Below are positions 38,048 through 51,471 of a stretch of 64,000 nucleotides of DNA, in pieces (the first letter of the stretch is position 1; every line of letters starts with the position of its first letter). Position numbers and translations under genes: made by a program. Source of the DNA: Piromyces finnis (Eukaryota; Neocallimastigomycota; Neocallimastigomycetes; Neocallimastigales; Neocallimastigaceae); the NCBI GenBank assembly GCA_002104945.1, contig MCFH01000012.1, positions 849,501 through 913,500 of the forward strand, written 5' to 3'. The notes under the pieces were generated by a model. It worked only from the letters and a program-made list of their open reading frames with translations, was not told the origin of the DNA and ran no database searches.

Positions 38048-39899
38048 TTATTCAAGTAAGAATAAATACTCTTCTAAAACCTTATAAGAAATATTCCAAT
38101 TAAAGAGGTACATAATACCAAAGAAAACAAAGTATATAAATTTATATTTACTCATTAAACCAACAAAGAACCATATTGGGAAAAGAATGAGACGAACAAA
38201 CATGACATGTAATAATTTAACAATAGTCACTTTTAAATTAAATTCATAGACCATACTTTCTTTTAAACCATCCCAAAATCCATCAACTAAAAGACATAAA
38301 GAAGCTGTACCGATACAACGAATATCATTATTATGGCGGAAGTAAAGAGCAATACCAATAAGGAATAATTTACCAAAGAATTTTACGTTTTCTTGAAGAC
38401 CATTGACATAGCGTTTGACAAAAATTCTTTCCAGTAAAAGATAACAAAGGTAAATGGTGTAAAGAAGACTATAGATTTGTGGATGCATATCATAATTACG
38501 AGTAATATTATGTAAAAGTACGGTAAGAAGAGAAAGACATAATAAGAATTTAACATATCCAAATGCCTTTTTTCTTTCTTGATATTTTATAAAGGTGGAG
38601 AAAGAAGGATAAACATAGGATTTACAGGATTGTTTTTGTGTATACATTCTATCTTGATATTGATTACATTTATCTATTAGATGGGTATACCTATCAATAA
38701 AATCATCATAGGCATCTCTGTTTTTTCCAATTAATTCTTCTTCATTAATACCATATTTTTTAATCCATTCATCTTTTTGTTGTGGTGTTAAATTTTTATA
38801 GTCTTGATCAACCTTACCTTCTTCTTCTTCTTCATACAATTTTCCAGTGGATGAAGTTGGTACTTTTGACTTTAATTTTGAACTTGGTGTATATTCATGA
38901 ATTTCTGGTTCATTTGATTCATTGGTACTATGATCTTTTGCTATTTGATTTTCTAAATCTTTATTCCATAATGAAGGTAATTTTTTTTTTTTTTTTTTTC
39001 GATTATTATCATTATATATAATTTTAGTGTGTGTTGAATAATATTAATGTAGTGAGTGTATATATATGTATGAATATATGTATGTATATAGGTGAGGGTG
39101 TAAAGATTATATTGAAATAATAAAAATATTAAAAGTGTTTTTTTTTTTTTTTTATTAAAAAAGATTAATTATTATTTTTTCTTTTTTATATTACATATAT
39201 TTATTAAAAAAAAAAAAAAAAGTTTTATTTTTTTTTGTTGTTACCTATATTTTCTTTTGTTTCTTTTTGTTTAATGCTTGGATTGTTATTAGAAGAGGTG
39301 AAAACACCATAATAATTATCAACATTAATAGAATTATTTTTTTCTTCTTCATTATACTTTTCTTCACTTTCCATATGAATGGAATAGAGGGTCATTTCAA
39401 GATCATCAATAACAATATGTCTTTCATCAATACGTTGTTCTCTAAGTATGAGGGAATGAGCTCTCTCCTCCACATTACTATATACGATAGCATCAGCGGA
39501 ATTAAAAGCATAATCTTCTACTCTGAAATAATCAGGATTAACCTTTCTATCTACTTCAGGAATATTCCAATGACCATGATAAATCCATGGGATTTTCCAG
39601 AAATATCTTTCAAATAATGTATTACAAACATATACAGCACCTGGACCGATGGTAATAATTATTGATGGTAAAAGATGTGGATTGGCCATCCAATGATTCC
39701 ATATATCATTAGCAAAAGAATCTATTATAATTAATATTAGTTATTAGTATTTAGTGTATTTTGCATAGTATTATTTGTTTTTAAGTGAAAATAATTAATA
39801 AATAAAAAAGAGACAATCATTGATACTTCAAATATATATATTTATATGCATATTTTATATATTATATATATGTATACTGTATGTTTTTTTTTTAATAAC

Positions 39900-39930
<31 letters not shown>

Positions 39931-40444
39931 CAAATTATAAATGTAAAATTTTTAAATTATTTTAAATTTCTTATATTTATAAAATGCATTTCTATTTTAT
40001 AATTTTATATAGGTATAAATAATAGTGATAAAAAAAAAAAAAGACTTTAACAGATTTAAGGAAATATAAAGTATAATGTTTATATTGTTACCTAAAGTAG
40101 ATTCAGACCAATATAAGTGATCAGTAACTTCTATTGGGAATGGAGCTACATATTGATAAGGTAAATTAAATTTTGTTTCGTTATCTGGATAAATATCAAC
40201 AATAACACCATTCATTTGTTGTAAAACTTTAATGTAAGCTTGAACAAGAGGTGAAGCTCTTTGTGTTTCTTCTGGATCACCATTTCCGTTAACATGGAAT
40301 AAAGCAATTCTTTTTAAAGCTATTCAAAGTTGTTTAAAGAGTATTATGGTCCATTTTATATTGTTTGGAAATAAAAATAATTATCAAATTTTATGAGTGA
40401 AAAAAAAGGTTGAATATATACAATAGATATATAATAATAATAAT

Positions 40445-40485
<41 letters not shown>

Positions 40486-40805
40486 AATGAAATTTAAAAT
40501 ATATCCAATGAATACACACACACATATATATATAAAATATAAATATTTTTATTTATCATTGATGGTTCATTATATTTTTTTTAATAAATAAATAAATAAA
40601 TAAATAAAAAATTGTAATTTAGAAATGTATTTCAATATTTTATGTTATAAAAATTAAAAATAAAATTATATATATAAAATATTAAAAAAAAACCTTTTGA
40701 ACCAGTTTCCGGTTTTATTTTTTTTACTTGTGGTTTATTTTCAACAGTTTCTTCTGTTTTTTTTTCGAATTTTGGTCTTATATAAGGCTTACTTTCTTCT
40801 GTCAT
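38048..40805 (-). CDS. Putative fusion: GT4-like glycosyltransferase half + multi-span membrane domain
   Basis: Four proposed exons (40694-40805, 40092-40319, 39245-39721, 38048-38952) give 573 residues. Exons 1-3 encode a Lys/Glu-rich start and then ~175 residues like the N-terminal Rossmann half of GT4-type glycosyltransferases (RIALFHVNGNGDPEETQRA, SIIITIGPGAVYVCNTLFER, then WIYHGHWNIPEVDR and NSADAIVYSN). No C-terminal nucleotide-sugar-binding half follows. Exon 3 ends at ATAG/GTAACA in phase 1. The downstream frame has no in-frame ATG after its previous stop, but a TTTAG acceptor (38953) gives exactly the needed phase, which is why one gene is proposed. Exon 4 adds an acidic linker and ~170 residues with about five or six hydrophobic spans (~400-565). 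The exon 1 donor GTTTTT is weak. Alternatives: two genes, with the second starting at the ATG at 39010-39012 if a poly-A indel is present, or reading on past 39245 to a stop at 39225. Confidence 0.6.
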
Positions 40806-41419
40806 ATTGAACTCTTTTTTTATTTTATTTTTTATTTTTTTTTTTTGTAAAGTTTTTTTTTTGTAATTGTATTATCGGCGGTAGATTTATCCTTCGTTTT
40901 CTTCTTCTTCTTTTTCTTGCTTGTTACTATTATGATTGATAAAAGGATATGTCAAGTCGCCGTTAAAAAAAGCAATTTTTTTTTTTTCTTTTATTTTTAA
41001 AATATAAAAATTATTTTTTTGTATAATAAATATTTTATTTTATTTTTAAAAAAATAATTTTAATAAAATGAATGAATGAATTATTAATTATACAGATAAA
41101 TTATTACTATATTTATTATAAAAAGTCAATGAATAAATAATAATATTTTTAATAAATTATTTCTAATAAAAAATTAATATTTAAAATTTAAATTAATTTA
41201 AACCAATCATTTTTTATAATTATATTTAAATCTACACAAAAAAATTCCTTTTTTTTTTTTTTTTTAAAGTATACATAAAAATAATTAAAAAAAAAATAAC
41301 ATTATTACCTTTTATAAAAGGATATAATTAGTTAATAAAGTAACAGCAACCACAACTATAACGCTTTTATCTGTAAATACTCATATTTTTATTAATATAT
41401 TATAAATAAATAAAAAAAA
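40806..41419. other. Divergent promoter region
   Basis: About 610 bases between the minus-strand fusion gene and plus-strand TMA16. AT-rich; no specific element could be assigned. CTTCTTCTTC-type pyrimidine runs near 40900 could be leader sequence. Confidence 0.5.
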
Positions 41420-42840
41420 ATGGTAAGTAAAATAAATGTTTAAAAGTAGTTATTAAAATAATACTTTTTTTTTTTTTTGATTTTAAATAATTCATAAAAA
41501 AAAAACTTTTAAATTGACCTATATATTCTATTTTTAATATTATTAAAACTCTATGCTTTTAAATATATTTATCTATTTATTAATATTTAATGTTTTTTTT
41601 ATTACATTATTTTTTTTTATTACATTACTTTTTTTTTTTTACTTATTTCAAAAAGCCAAAAAAGTTAACGGTCAAGTCAGTTAAAGGTTATGAAAATGCT
41701 CACCCATATTCCAGAAAAGCACATCAAGTTCAACGTGCTATGTTAAGAGAAGAAAAGAATTCTAAAACCAAAACAGCTAAAACAGCCGAAAATAATATTG
41801 AAAGTAATTATTTGTATTGAATAATATAATCTTTTTATTTTTATCAATATATATATTATAATAATATATACTTTTTTAAATTTTATAATTCGAAAAATTC
41901 TTTTTTATTTTTTTCTCGATAACCGAAATTTCTGGGTTAAAAAAAAAAAAAAACTAATTTATTTAATACTAAAATTATTGTTATTATAATAATTATTATT
42001 TTTTAATAATATATAGTTGAAAAGTATCAATTCTTTAGAAGTCAAGTTCCAGAAGGAAAGGGTAGATTAACTTTAGAAGAATTAACAAATGCTATTGAAA
42101 AGTATGTATTCTTGTTATAAGACATCAGGATCATTACAATTATTTATTTTTCGATAAATTTGGAAATTTTAAAAATTAATAATTTCAAAAAAAAAAAAAA
42201 CTTTTCTTTTTATCTATTTATTACAATTATTATAATTATTATGTTCCTTTCTCTTTCTCATTGTATCAACTATAATTTTTTTAAAAAAAAAAAGATATAT
42301 CGATCGTAACAATGAAGAAATTGAAAATATTACTGCTAGTTTAAGAAAGGGAAGAGTAGCCCCACCAAGATTAACTTTATTAAAAGCGTAAATAATTTTT
42401 ATTGAATATTATAAAATTTCTTGAAATAAGCGCAATAATATATATATCAATTTTTTTATTTCATATTTTTTTTATTTATTTATTTATTATTATTTTAAAT
42501 ATTAATAATTCACTTTCCCCACTTTACTATATATATATAATAAAATGAATATTTCTTTATGCTTGGATTGGTATAATGTTTCCTCTTTACTTTATATAAT
42601 TAATATTTTTTTTTAAAAAAAAATAAAACAGTTTAAAGAAAAAGGAACAAGAAGAATTTGACCATGGAATGTGTAAATATTATAAAAATAGTCATCCCAT
42701 TATATAATGAAATTATGAAAATAAAATTTAGTAAATTAATCTATTCAATGGTATATATTTAATGATAATGTTAAAATAGTTGTTCCAGACTTAACTATTG
42801 TAAAGAATGTCGAAACTTTAAGGTAGATAGTGGTGTTAAC

Positions 42841-42896
<56 letters not shown>

Positions 42897-43186
42897 TTAT
42901 TTATTTATTTTTTTATGTTTATATATGTTTTATCTTCTTACCCTACGCCCAAAAAAAAAAAATTTTTTATCTATATTTTTTTTACAAAATAATTTGAAAA
43001 ATAAAAAAAAAAAATTCCTATAGAAAATGGAAAAATGATTGGAATTCCATTAAGCTTATTAGATTAGTCAAGGTTTACTCTAGAAATTCACAAAAAGTAA
43101 AGGAAGAACAAAAAAAGATAAATAAGGAGAAAGAAGAACAAAAACAATTAAATCATCAAAAGAAACAAGAAATGCAACTTGACTGA
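41420..43186 (+). CDS. TMA16: Translation machinery-associated protein 16
   Basis: Seven exons (41420-41422, 41656-41803, 42017-42101, 42295-42387, 42632-42672, 42780-42822, 43024-43186) give 191 residues with consistent phases throughout. Exon 1 is only the ATG, followed at once by GTAAGT; exon 2 continues as PKKLTVKSVKG. Recognisable TMA16 segments are HPYSRKAHQVQRAMLREEK, YIDRNNEEIE, RKGRVAPPRL, FVPDLTIVKNVETLRKW and a Lys/Glu/Gln-rich C-terminal helix. In yeast TMA16 binds nuclear pre-60S ribosomal particles during subunit assembly. Length matches the family. The initiator-only exon is supported because no other ATG gives the conserved start MPKK. Confidence 0.9.
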
Positions 43187-44093
43187 AGAGGAAGAAACGG
43201 AATATTATAAAATATAAAAGCTACTCTTTTTCAAAGGATTTAATTTTTATTTATTTAAATTTAAATGGTTTGGTTAAACAACAACAAGAAGAAGAAGAAT
43301 ATACAAACATCTTTAGAATTTATAGTTTGAATTTTTTTTTTTTTTCTCTTTTTTTCCTTTTTATATCTACTTTGAAAAGAAAAACAAATATATAATTTTA
43401 TATATCTATGATAGAATCTATTATTTATTTTTAATATTTTTTCTTTTTATACCTTTTTTTTAAATATTTTTACTATTTCATTGTATCTACTTGTTTAATT
43501 TTAAAAAATAAAATAATCATAATCATAATAATAATAATTAAAAAAAGTCTAGAGTGTTTTTTTCACCTTTAACCACCCTTGGGAATGATTCATCATAAAA
43601 AGATAAAAAAAAAAAAAATATTTACATCTATTTTTTAAATTATTTTTATTATTATGTGGCATTATGTTTATTTTTTATTTTTAGATTAGTATTACATTTT
43701 TTTTTTTTTTATTTTACCAAAATATTATGATTATTTTTATAATACTAATTTATGATTTATATATATATATATACTATTTTTTTTTCCGCTTGTTGTGTAA
43801 TTTTATTTCTACAATACATCTGTTTTTATATAAAACTTTTTTTTTATTATTTGTAAAATATAATTGCAAAAAAATAATACTTTAAATATATTAATATTAC
43901 CTAATAATTAATAATAAATATATAAAAAAATAATATTAATTAAAAATATTATCTTTTTTTTTTTTTTTGGATAATTATTTCAATAATATTATTTTAATAT
44001 TTTATAAAAGATGCTATTAATATATTTGGTATTCTAATTTTTTTTTAGTTCTTTTTTCTTTTATTATTTTGTTTTTCTTGGGGTGAAATTCAT
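43187..44093. other. Intergenic between convergent TMA16 and FRS1
   Basis: About 900 bases serving as both 3' flanks. AT-rich with poly-T tracts; a less AT-rich stretch at 43555-43585 shows no recognisable function. Confidence 0.6.
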
Positions 44094-47000
44094 TTAAAGG
44101 AATGGTTCAACATTGATTTCTAAAGCAGAACATGGGTAAGAAATATCGAACTTTTCTAAAGTAGATGGGTGAACAATACCGAAACTACCAATAACCTTGT
44201 TGTTTAAGTAAACATCAGCTCTACGACCTGGGAAGAAAGTTGGGTCTAATTTTTAAGAATAAATTATATTAGAATTAAACTATAAATATATATAAAAAAA
44301 ATTTAAAAATTAGGATGAATTTAACTTACTTTCAGATTCCTTAATGTAGTAACCACCTTCTTCACCAACAGCAACACGGTTAGTGCTGAGCATAGCCATA
44401 ATTCTGTCAACCATACCGTGGATAACCTATATATTTTTGAAAATTATTATTTTTAGTTAAATTTATACCGAGAAAAAAAAAAGTCATGATCACAATTCCG
44501 TATTCTATATCAACATTAATTTAATAGACAAAAAATATTTACTTCAAAACCGGCAGTCTTGTTGGTATATACGGCAGCCATGTTTCTTTGGTTTCTAGCC
44601 TTTCTTTCATAGGTTTCATCCTTGAAAACAACATCAGAAACTTCAAAGACCTTAAGTGGAAGTGGCATTTTCTTGTTTTGAGCGATAGTCTTGAAAATAC
44701 CTGGTAATAAACTGTTTCTGACAACCTTTTTTATACAAGAAAAAAATATATAAAGATGCATTAAAAAACACTACACAATATCATTTTCATAATAATAAAA
44801 ATACTTTTGATTGTAAATATTTACTTGGTATTCAGCAGTCTTTGGGTTGGCTAACTTGACAGCAGTCTTACCATCATCAACTCTGTTTAAGAAAGCAAAG
44901 TTTTCATCATGGGAACACTATTAATTGTATCATTAATATTTTATTGAATATACGTAAATAGAGAGATACGAATACACATTAGTTTTTCCTATTTTTCCAA
45001 TATGATTTTTCCAAAGTTTTTTTTTTTTAAAAAATTATTTGAGGTGGAAAATAAATACTTACTAAGATTAATGGAAGAACTTCAGTGAAACCAGAGAGGG
45101 CAAATTCTCTTCTAATTAAATCAGATAATTTGTTTAATGGGAATGGAACACCAATAGTGTTAGTGTGTGGCTTAGTCTTTTCAATGTTGTTGTAACCGTA
45201 GGCAATAGCAACATCTTCAATAATATCACATTGATGAAGAACATCACTTCTGGTTGGTGGAACCATTACCTTAAGCTTATCGGTATCTTCCTTGTTGTAT
45301 AAGGAAGCATCAAGAGACATCTTAGCTAAGTAGTTAATAACTTCATCAGTTTTAAGGCTAACACCAACAGTTTCATTAATTAACTTAACACTAGCTTCAA
45401 ATTCCTTGTCAGATAAATCTGGGCAGACTCTAACAGTACCATCTGGGTAAACAACTTCAACTGGTTCAACACTAGATATTTCATTTTTTTATAATGCATA
45501 TATTTTTTAAAACGAAAAATATTTTTTAATTATTTAATAAAAATTTTTGTATAGCTTTAGTTTCAAGTACATATTGTGATGCTTACGTGAATTTTTCCTT
45601 ACAGTAAATAGAGAAAGTAGTAACAATAGTGTTTAAGACAATATTAGCCTTAGTTAAATCAGTAGCGGTACATTCAATGAAAATGTTCTTAGTGTCAAGA
45701 GAAATCTTTGAGTGATCACCATTAATAATTGGTGGTAAAGATAAAACAGTTCTGTTACTATCGAAAAGAATTGGGTAACGTGGTTTGTCACGAATGATAT
45801 GTAAGTATCTTCCGAGTTGTCTGTGGTTCTTTTATGATTTAAAATTATAATATTTATTAGATTTTAAAAAATAAATAGTTTTTTTAATACCAAGTAGATA
45901 AAATTACGTAAGATATTTTATGTTCTTTATATAGAAAATTCAAAATATTTAAATTTTATGATTTATTTACTTCATAGTAAGACATAATTTCATCACCATC
46001 CATTTCCTTTTCAGTGTTTAATGGCTTGAACTTTAAGTCCTTTGGAGCAAGAGCTTCATAGGTGAATGGACCTTGAATGGTGTCAAGATCGTGAGTACCA
46101 ATAGCAACAAGGGTACGTCTTCTGCAATTATCCCATAAAAAAGAATTGTAAAAAGATTTTTTAATATTACTTTACTTTGTTCATCTAAAATCGACACATA
46201 AAAATAATAAAATAAAAAAATACAATTAAATCACACAAACCTGCAAATGTTGTTGTGAAGCTTATCTTGAAGATCAATGAAGTTATCATAAGCAAATTTA
46301 TCAAAAGTAACATTTCTAAGAATGGCACAAGCACAGTATGGTCTAACATCTTGAGTCTAATAACATTTCCATTAATTTTATAAATAGTATTAATTTATAT
46401 GTTTATTACAGTTTTTGATTAAAAAATAATGAATGATTTTTTAAATATTAAAATAGTATAGTTTATAAAAACATTTATATAATGGTAATACTGGTAATAT
46501 TTAGTATATTTATAAAAAACTTTTTATTTACTTCTGGTTTGATAGTCATTCTAGTAATCTTTTCTGGCTTAGTAACAACGTATCTTGGTGGTTTGATTTG
46601 GCCAAGGTAAATCTTTAAAGCTTGTGAAATACCTTCTGGACATAATAAATCGTATCTTTTGTTATTAATTTAAAAGTTTTTGAATTATAATAAAGGATAA
46701 ATTATTATTATTGTTTTTTTTTTTTTGATTAATTTTTTTATTCATTAATAATATAAATCAAGAATCAAAAAGTTTTTTTAAATCAAGCACTTTTTTTTTT
46801 TTTTACAACATTCTATGCAATACTATTTTTATGTAAATATATATATTTAATTACCTGTTGGCTGGAATATCAATTCTGTAAATTCCTCTGTCAGAAAAAG
46901 TGGAAGCCTTTTCAGCACCCATTTCCTTAGTAGCCATTTCTTTTTCGGAGGTCTTTTAGTTATTTTAGAGGTATATCAAGTTATTAGTAATAATCTCAAT

Positions 47001-47443
47001 GAATCATTGTTATAATCAATTTTTTATATTAAAAAACATTTGAATATTTATCATTGTTATGCTTACATCATCTTCTAATTCAATACCGAATTCGAAACAT
47101 AAATCTCTGAATTCCTCGGTAGCTTTTTTTTTTTTTTTAATTAAATTTTATTTAGCATTTTGATGTGAATTTTATTTAAAATTTATTATATATCAATTCA
47201 TTCATTTATTTTATTATTATTATTATTATTATTATTTTAAGGTAATAAATATAAGGAATTAAAAAAAATAAAAAAAGATTTAAAATTGATGGTAACACAG
47301 ATTAATATTTTATTGATTTCAATTTTTTAATTTTATTTTTATTTTTATGGGAATAAGTAAAAGATTTAAAGGTATTTTTATTTACTGTAAACTTTGCCGA
47401 GTTCTTTGAAAAGATTTTCCTTGTCTACGTTTACTGTTGGCAT
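44094..47443 (-). CDS. FRS1: Cytosolic phenylalanyl-tRNA synthetase beta subunit
   Basis: Twelve exons (47386-47443, 47067-47122, 46855-46952, 46532-46655, 46241-46356, 45971-46121, 45587-45828, 45063-45471, 44825-44917, 44543-44725, 44330-44426, 44094-44245) join in phase to 592 residues, matching the ~590-600 of eukaryotic PheRS beta. With the alpha subunit it charges tRNA-Phe. Diagnostic segments include [73 protein letters not shown] (read across exons 5/6), [26 protein letters not shown] (B5 region) and a C-terminal core ending RRADVYLNN...FDISYP. No frameshift or missing segment is seen. It is the most intron-dense gene here. A seryl-tRNA synthetase fragment elsewhere in the window is unrelated to this gene. 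Confidence 0.95.
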
Positions 47444-48681
47444 TCTTACAAATTATAATCTTTTAATAAATTTATTATAAAATTTTTTTTATAATATTAA
47501 ACGTGAGGAAAAAAAAAAAAAAAAAAAATTAATAATTTCTTTTATTTTCTTAATATTACATAAAAATTATTACATAAATTATCATTTTTTTTAATTATTT
47601 ACATAAAATATTTTAATATATAAATATATAAAATTTTTTCATTTAAATCATAATGTATATAATGTATTATTAAATATTAAATAATAAATAATAATAAATA
47701 ATAAAAAAAAATTTTTTTTATTTGCCAATAATATGACAAAAAAAGGTGTGCAGTACATTTTGTAATAATGTATAACGTAATTAAAATGTATCACCAAAAG
47801 TAATAATGTATTTCATCAAAAATAGAAGATATTATGGTGATACATTAAAGTGAACAATTCATAAATTTTATTGGATTATAATATTTGGCTTACAAAGCCA
47901 CTAATAAAATTCATTAAACTAAATTAATTGTAATGTAATGTATCTAAAATGTACATATTATAATTAAACCTTCCAAGTTAAGTCCTTTTTATAATTTAAT
48001 AAAACTATGGAAATTAATTAAATATGAAAAATCTATTATATTTCAATGAAATTTATTAAAACCCATAAACTACGGAAATTATTTAAATATTATAAACTAT
48101 CCTTTTATTTTTATGTATATTTAAACATTCATGAGCATAATTAGGTTCATTAGGATGAAACACAGAGATAATATATTTTTTTGTTTTTTTTTTAAAAAAA
48201 ATAAACCTTTATAAAAGGGCTTTATTTTAATTTATTTTATTATTTATTTTTTCAAAAATTAAAAAGTATTATAAAACTTTTTTTGAAATTTTTGGATTAT
48301 TTATTTCCTTAATACAATGATTTGCTTTACTTTCTTTTTATACAAATGACTGTAGAGATATATGTAATCTAATTATTTAATTATTTCGGTATATTCATAA
48401 TTTACTGATTTTTAAATAAAAAAATATTGAATCAAAAGTTTCCCCCATACCATAGATGTGAAAATATAATATTTATTTTTTGAATGAATAAAATCCGGTT
48501 ATTAACAATAAATTTATAAGAATCCAGTTCGTATATTAACAGTTTAATTACATTAGAAATAAAAATTAAGAATAAAAAAAAAATAATAAAAATATATATA
48601 TAAGAAAAAAGAGGGGAAAATAGTAATAATTTTTCAATTTTTTTTCTCTTTTTTTCTTTTTTTTAATTTTAATTATGTAAC
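47444..48681. other. Intergenic with a palindromic stretch
   Basis: Upstream of FRS1. The segment 47740-47960 is less homopolymeric than its surroundings, with repeated AATGTATC words, an inverted repeat (listed separately) and a TGGCTT/AAGCCA mini-hairpin near 47885-47900. It may be a decayed mobile element. No coding seen. Confidence 0.5.
47785..47846. repeat. Perfect 12-bp inverted repeat
   Basis: AATGTATCACCA (47785-47796) and its reverse complement TGGTGATACATT (47835-47846), separated by 38 bases. Too short to identify a family; it could be a MITE remnant or a hairpin. Confidence 0.7.
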
Positions 48682-49623
48682 TTATTTATTAAAAATCAAT
48701 GGTGGAGTTGTATAAGGTTGACAATATTGTGATGATTGTGATGATGTTGATATTTTGGATTGATGTAATTGTTGCATTTGCATTTGTTTCTGATAAAAAC
48801 TTTTCTTTTTTAAGAAATCCGAATATTTATATAGGCATTGGAATGGTACAACACCCATTTCACCAGTTTCCATTGAAATAGCCATACACCATCCATCTTC
48901 ATATATTTCCCTGTTTTTTTTAAAAAAAATTTTTTTTAAATAGTAATGAAATTAATATTATTTAGGATGAAAACAAAGTATGTATTATTTTAATGATATT
49001 CCACATCAATTTTATCATTAATATTTTTTTTAAGAAAAAAAAAAAGAGACTTACTTTATACTTAATATTTGATTTTTTTTAATTGGTAATTCATCAACAC
49101 TTTTTGGAACGAATTCTTTTCTTACTATAAAGGTACTGTCATTAATTTCTAATATCAAAATTATTTTGAAATATATTTGTTAATTATAGGATATTTAATT
49201 GGTCAAAGTCATTGAAATTTTATAAACTTACCAAAATCTGGATGTAAATAGGGTTCATTATTAATGAGGTCCAATGTACTACTATTTTTTGAAATATTTT
49301 GACGACTATTATTATGACTATGATGATGATGATGATGTTTATTATGGTTACTTGATATTGGGGAAGGGAAGGGAGTATCGGATTTTATTCCTTTTGTTAC
49401 CTCTTCTGGTAAAGAGTATTTTCTTCCATAACTTGCAATAACATAACTTATTATTACAAACTTTTAAAATATTTATAATTTTAATATATTGTTTCATTAT
49501 ATATTTTAAAAATGTATTAATTTATATTTTAGTATATTATTTCATTATATATATTTTAAAATATTAATTTATACTCACGATTATTAAAGTTACTAATATA
49601 AATATTAATAATTGAATTTCCAT
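48682..49623 (-). CDS. Membrane-anchored SH3-domain protein
   Basis: Four exons (49579-49623, 49232-49460, 49055-49148, 48682-48910), phase-consistent, give 198 residues. Residues 3-25 are a strongly hydrophobic segment at the extreme N-terminus, either a signal anchor or a single span. A Ser/Asn/His-rich linker follows, including six His in a row at ~57-62. An SH3 domain covers ~97-149: the ALYDY-like position is FIVRKEFVPK, then SVDELPIKKNQIL, EDGWCMA with Trp130, and GEMGVVPFQCL with the conserved Pro145. A Gln/Ser-rich tail closes it. SH3 domains bind proline-rich ligands; in fungi membrane SH3 proteins include osmosensors and fusion factors, but this one is far smaller than Sho1 and has one span. 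No function is assigned. The first intron has a GTGAGT donor. Confidence 0.85.
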
Positions 49624-51466
49624 TTAAAATTTGTTTGTCAATTAATTAAATTATTGTGACTTGAAATGTATAGTTTATAAATATTCCTTTTCAATGATTT
49701 ATATTAAAACCAGTAATAAATATCTTTTTTCTTTCTTTCTTTCTTTCTTTATATTTACAATATGAATAATTTTTTATATCAACATAAAAATGTTTATTTT
49801 TTTGAATAAACGATTTTATAATGAAAATTAATAAATATTTTTTTCTTATGACTATTATATACAAATTTTTAATTTTGAAAGAAAACTAGTATTGATAATA
49901 ATAAAAAAATATTAATATTTCAAAATTATTGCATATCAAAATTAATCTTGATTAAATTCTATATATATATAGAAATTTGGTTTAATAAAATCAATTACTT
50001 AATTATTTAATTATTGATTTCTTCTCTTGGAAAAAAACTTTAAAATTTACTTTATATATAACTTTTACTCTATATCGCTATTTTTATTTCTTTTCCAAAG
50101 AAAAATTTTGAGTTTCTTTATCAATCGAGAATAGATATAATTAAATAAATTTTAAATTTAAAAATTAAATTATTTCTTTATAATAGATTATTTATTACTA
50201 TACTTTTATTATTAACACTTTGTATACTGTTAAAATATTTTTCTTTCAATTTTTGCAGTGTAATGTGTTTATAATGGTTTGTATTTAGTAGGGTTTTTTT
50301 TTTATTATTTTATAATATTTTTCTTGTGAAATTTTTTACTTTAAAAATAAAAAACAAAATAATATTGTTTATTATTATTACTACTGACTTTTATACTTTT
50401 AATATATCATACATTTTTTTTTCGTTTAATATATTATATTCGAGTAATAAAGTTAAATTTCAAAATAGTTTTTCTTCTTCTTCTTCTTCTTCTTTTAATA
50501 AAAATATAAAACTATATTTTCAATGTAACTAAAAAAAGAAATATTAATAGTCAATGATAATTTTCATTTTATAATATTTTTATCATTTACTATTTATTAT
50601 TATTGTTTTTTTTTCTTCTTTTTCCTTTTTTTTTTTTTTTTCTAAAAAGTATTCAACTTTTTTTTTTCCTTTTTGAATTGAATACTTGTTAAAAATTTCC
50701 TTTTTTTTTTTTTTTTTAAAAATAAAGATTTGATTTTTTTTTTTTGGTGGTGGTAGTTGTTTTGAATAATAATAAGGAATAATAAAAAAATAATTTAAAA
50801 ATAAATTAAAAAGAATTTATTTCATTTGTTATCCTTTAATTAATTAAAAATTTTATTTTATTAAAAATTTTAAAACTTTTTATTTTTATTATTCATTAAA
50901 ATTCTTTTATAATATTAAAATAAAAAAAAAAGACATAATATGAAAAAAAAATATTATATATTATATATAGAATAAATAGATAGAAAATAATAGGTATTTC
51001 TTTTATTTACATATTATTTTTTATACGATGATAACTATTGAAATGGTTTTTTTTTATGACATTTCATAATTACTTTTTTTTTTTTTGTTTTAAATTTATA
51101 TTTATTGAATTTAGGAATAATAGTAATCCTTTGAAAATTTGCAGTTTCAAAAAAGAAATTATTGTATTTCGATCATTTAAAAAAGTCAAAAGCAATATAT
51201 TACATTATATATTAATATATAGAATAAATAAATTCAAATTTAATGTAGAAAAGGATGTAAACAAAAAATAAATTAAAAAATAAATCCAAAATATATTTAT
51301 TAATATATTTAATATATGTAATATATATTATAGAATTTAAAATTTATAAAGTTTATTATAAATTGAATCTTATCTTTATTCATTTTTATCTTTCCATATA
51401 AATTAAACTTTTATTCCATTGTACCATATTTTTATGTAATCATTGCATAAATTAGAAATGAAAATC
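49624..51466. other. Intergenic up to the first LTR element
   Basis: AT-rich 1.8 kb with CTT repeats near 50470-50495 and TTTC repeats near 49730-49750. Open frames of Phe/Ile/Lys runs (for example 50326-50532 and 51038-51271) look random. Nothing supported. Confidence 0.6.
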
Positions 51467-51471
51467 ATTCC
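51467..51471. repeat. Target-site duplication ATTCC, left copy
   Basis: ATTCC immediately precedes the first LTR and occurs again at 56386-56390 right after the third LTR, bracketing the whole left element complex. Confidence 0.8.

Noticed and set aside
38981-39012. ATG at 39010-39012 as start of a separate multi-span membrane protein
   Set aside because: In the given sequence it is out of frame across a 19-base A run, by one base. The spliced model needs no sequence error, so it was preferred, but an indel cannot be excluded.
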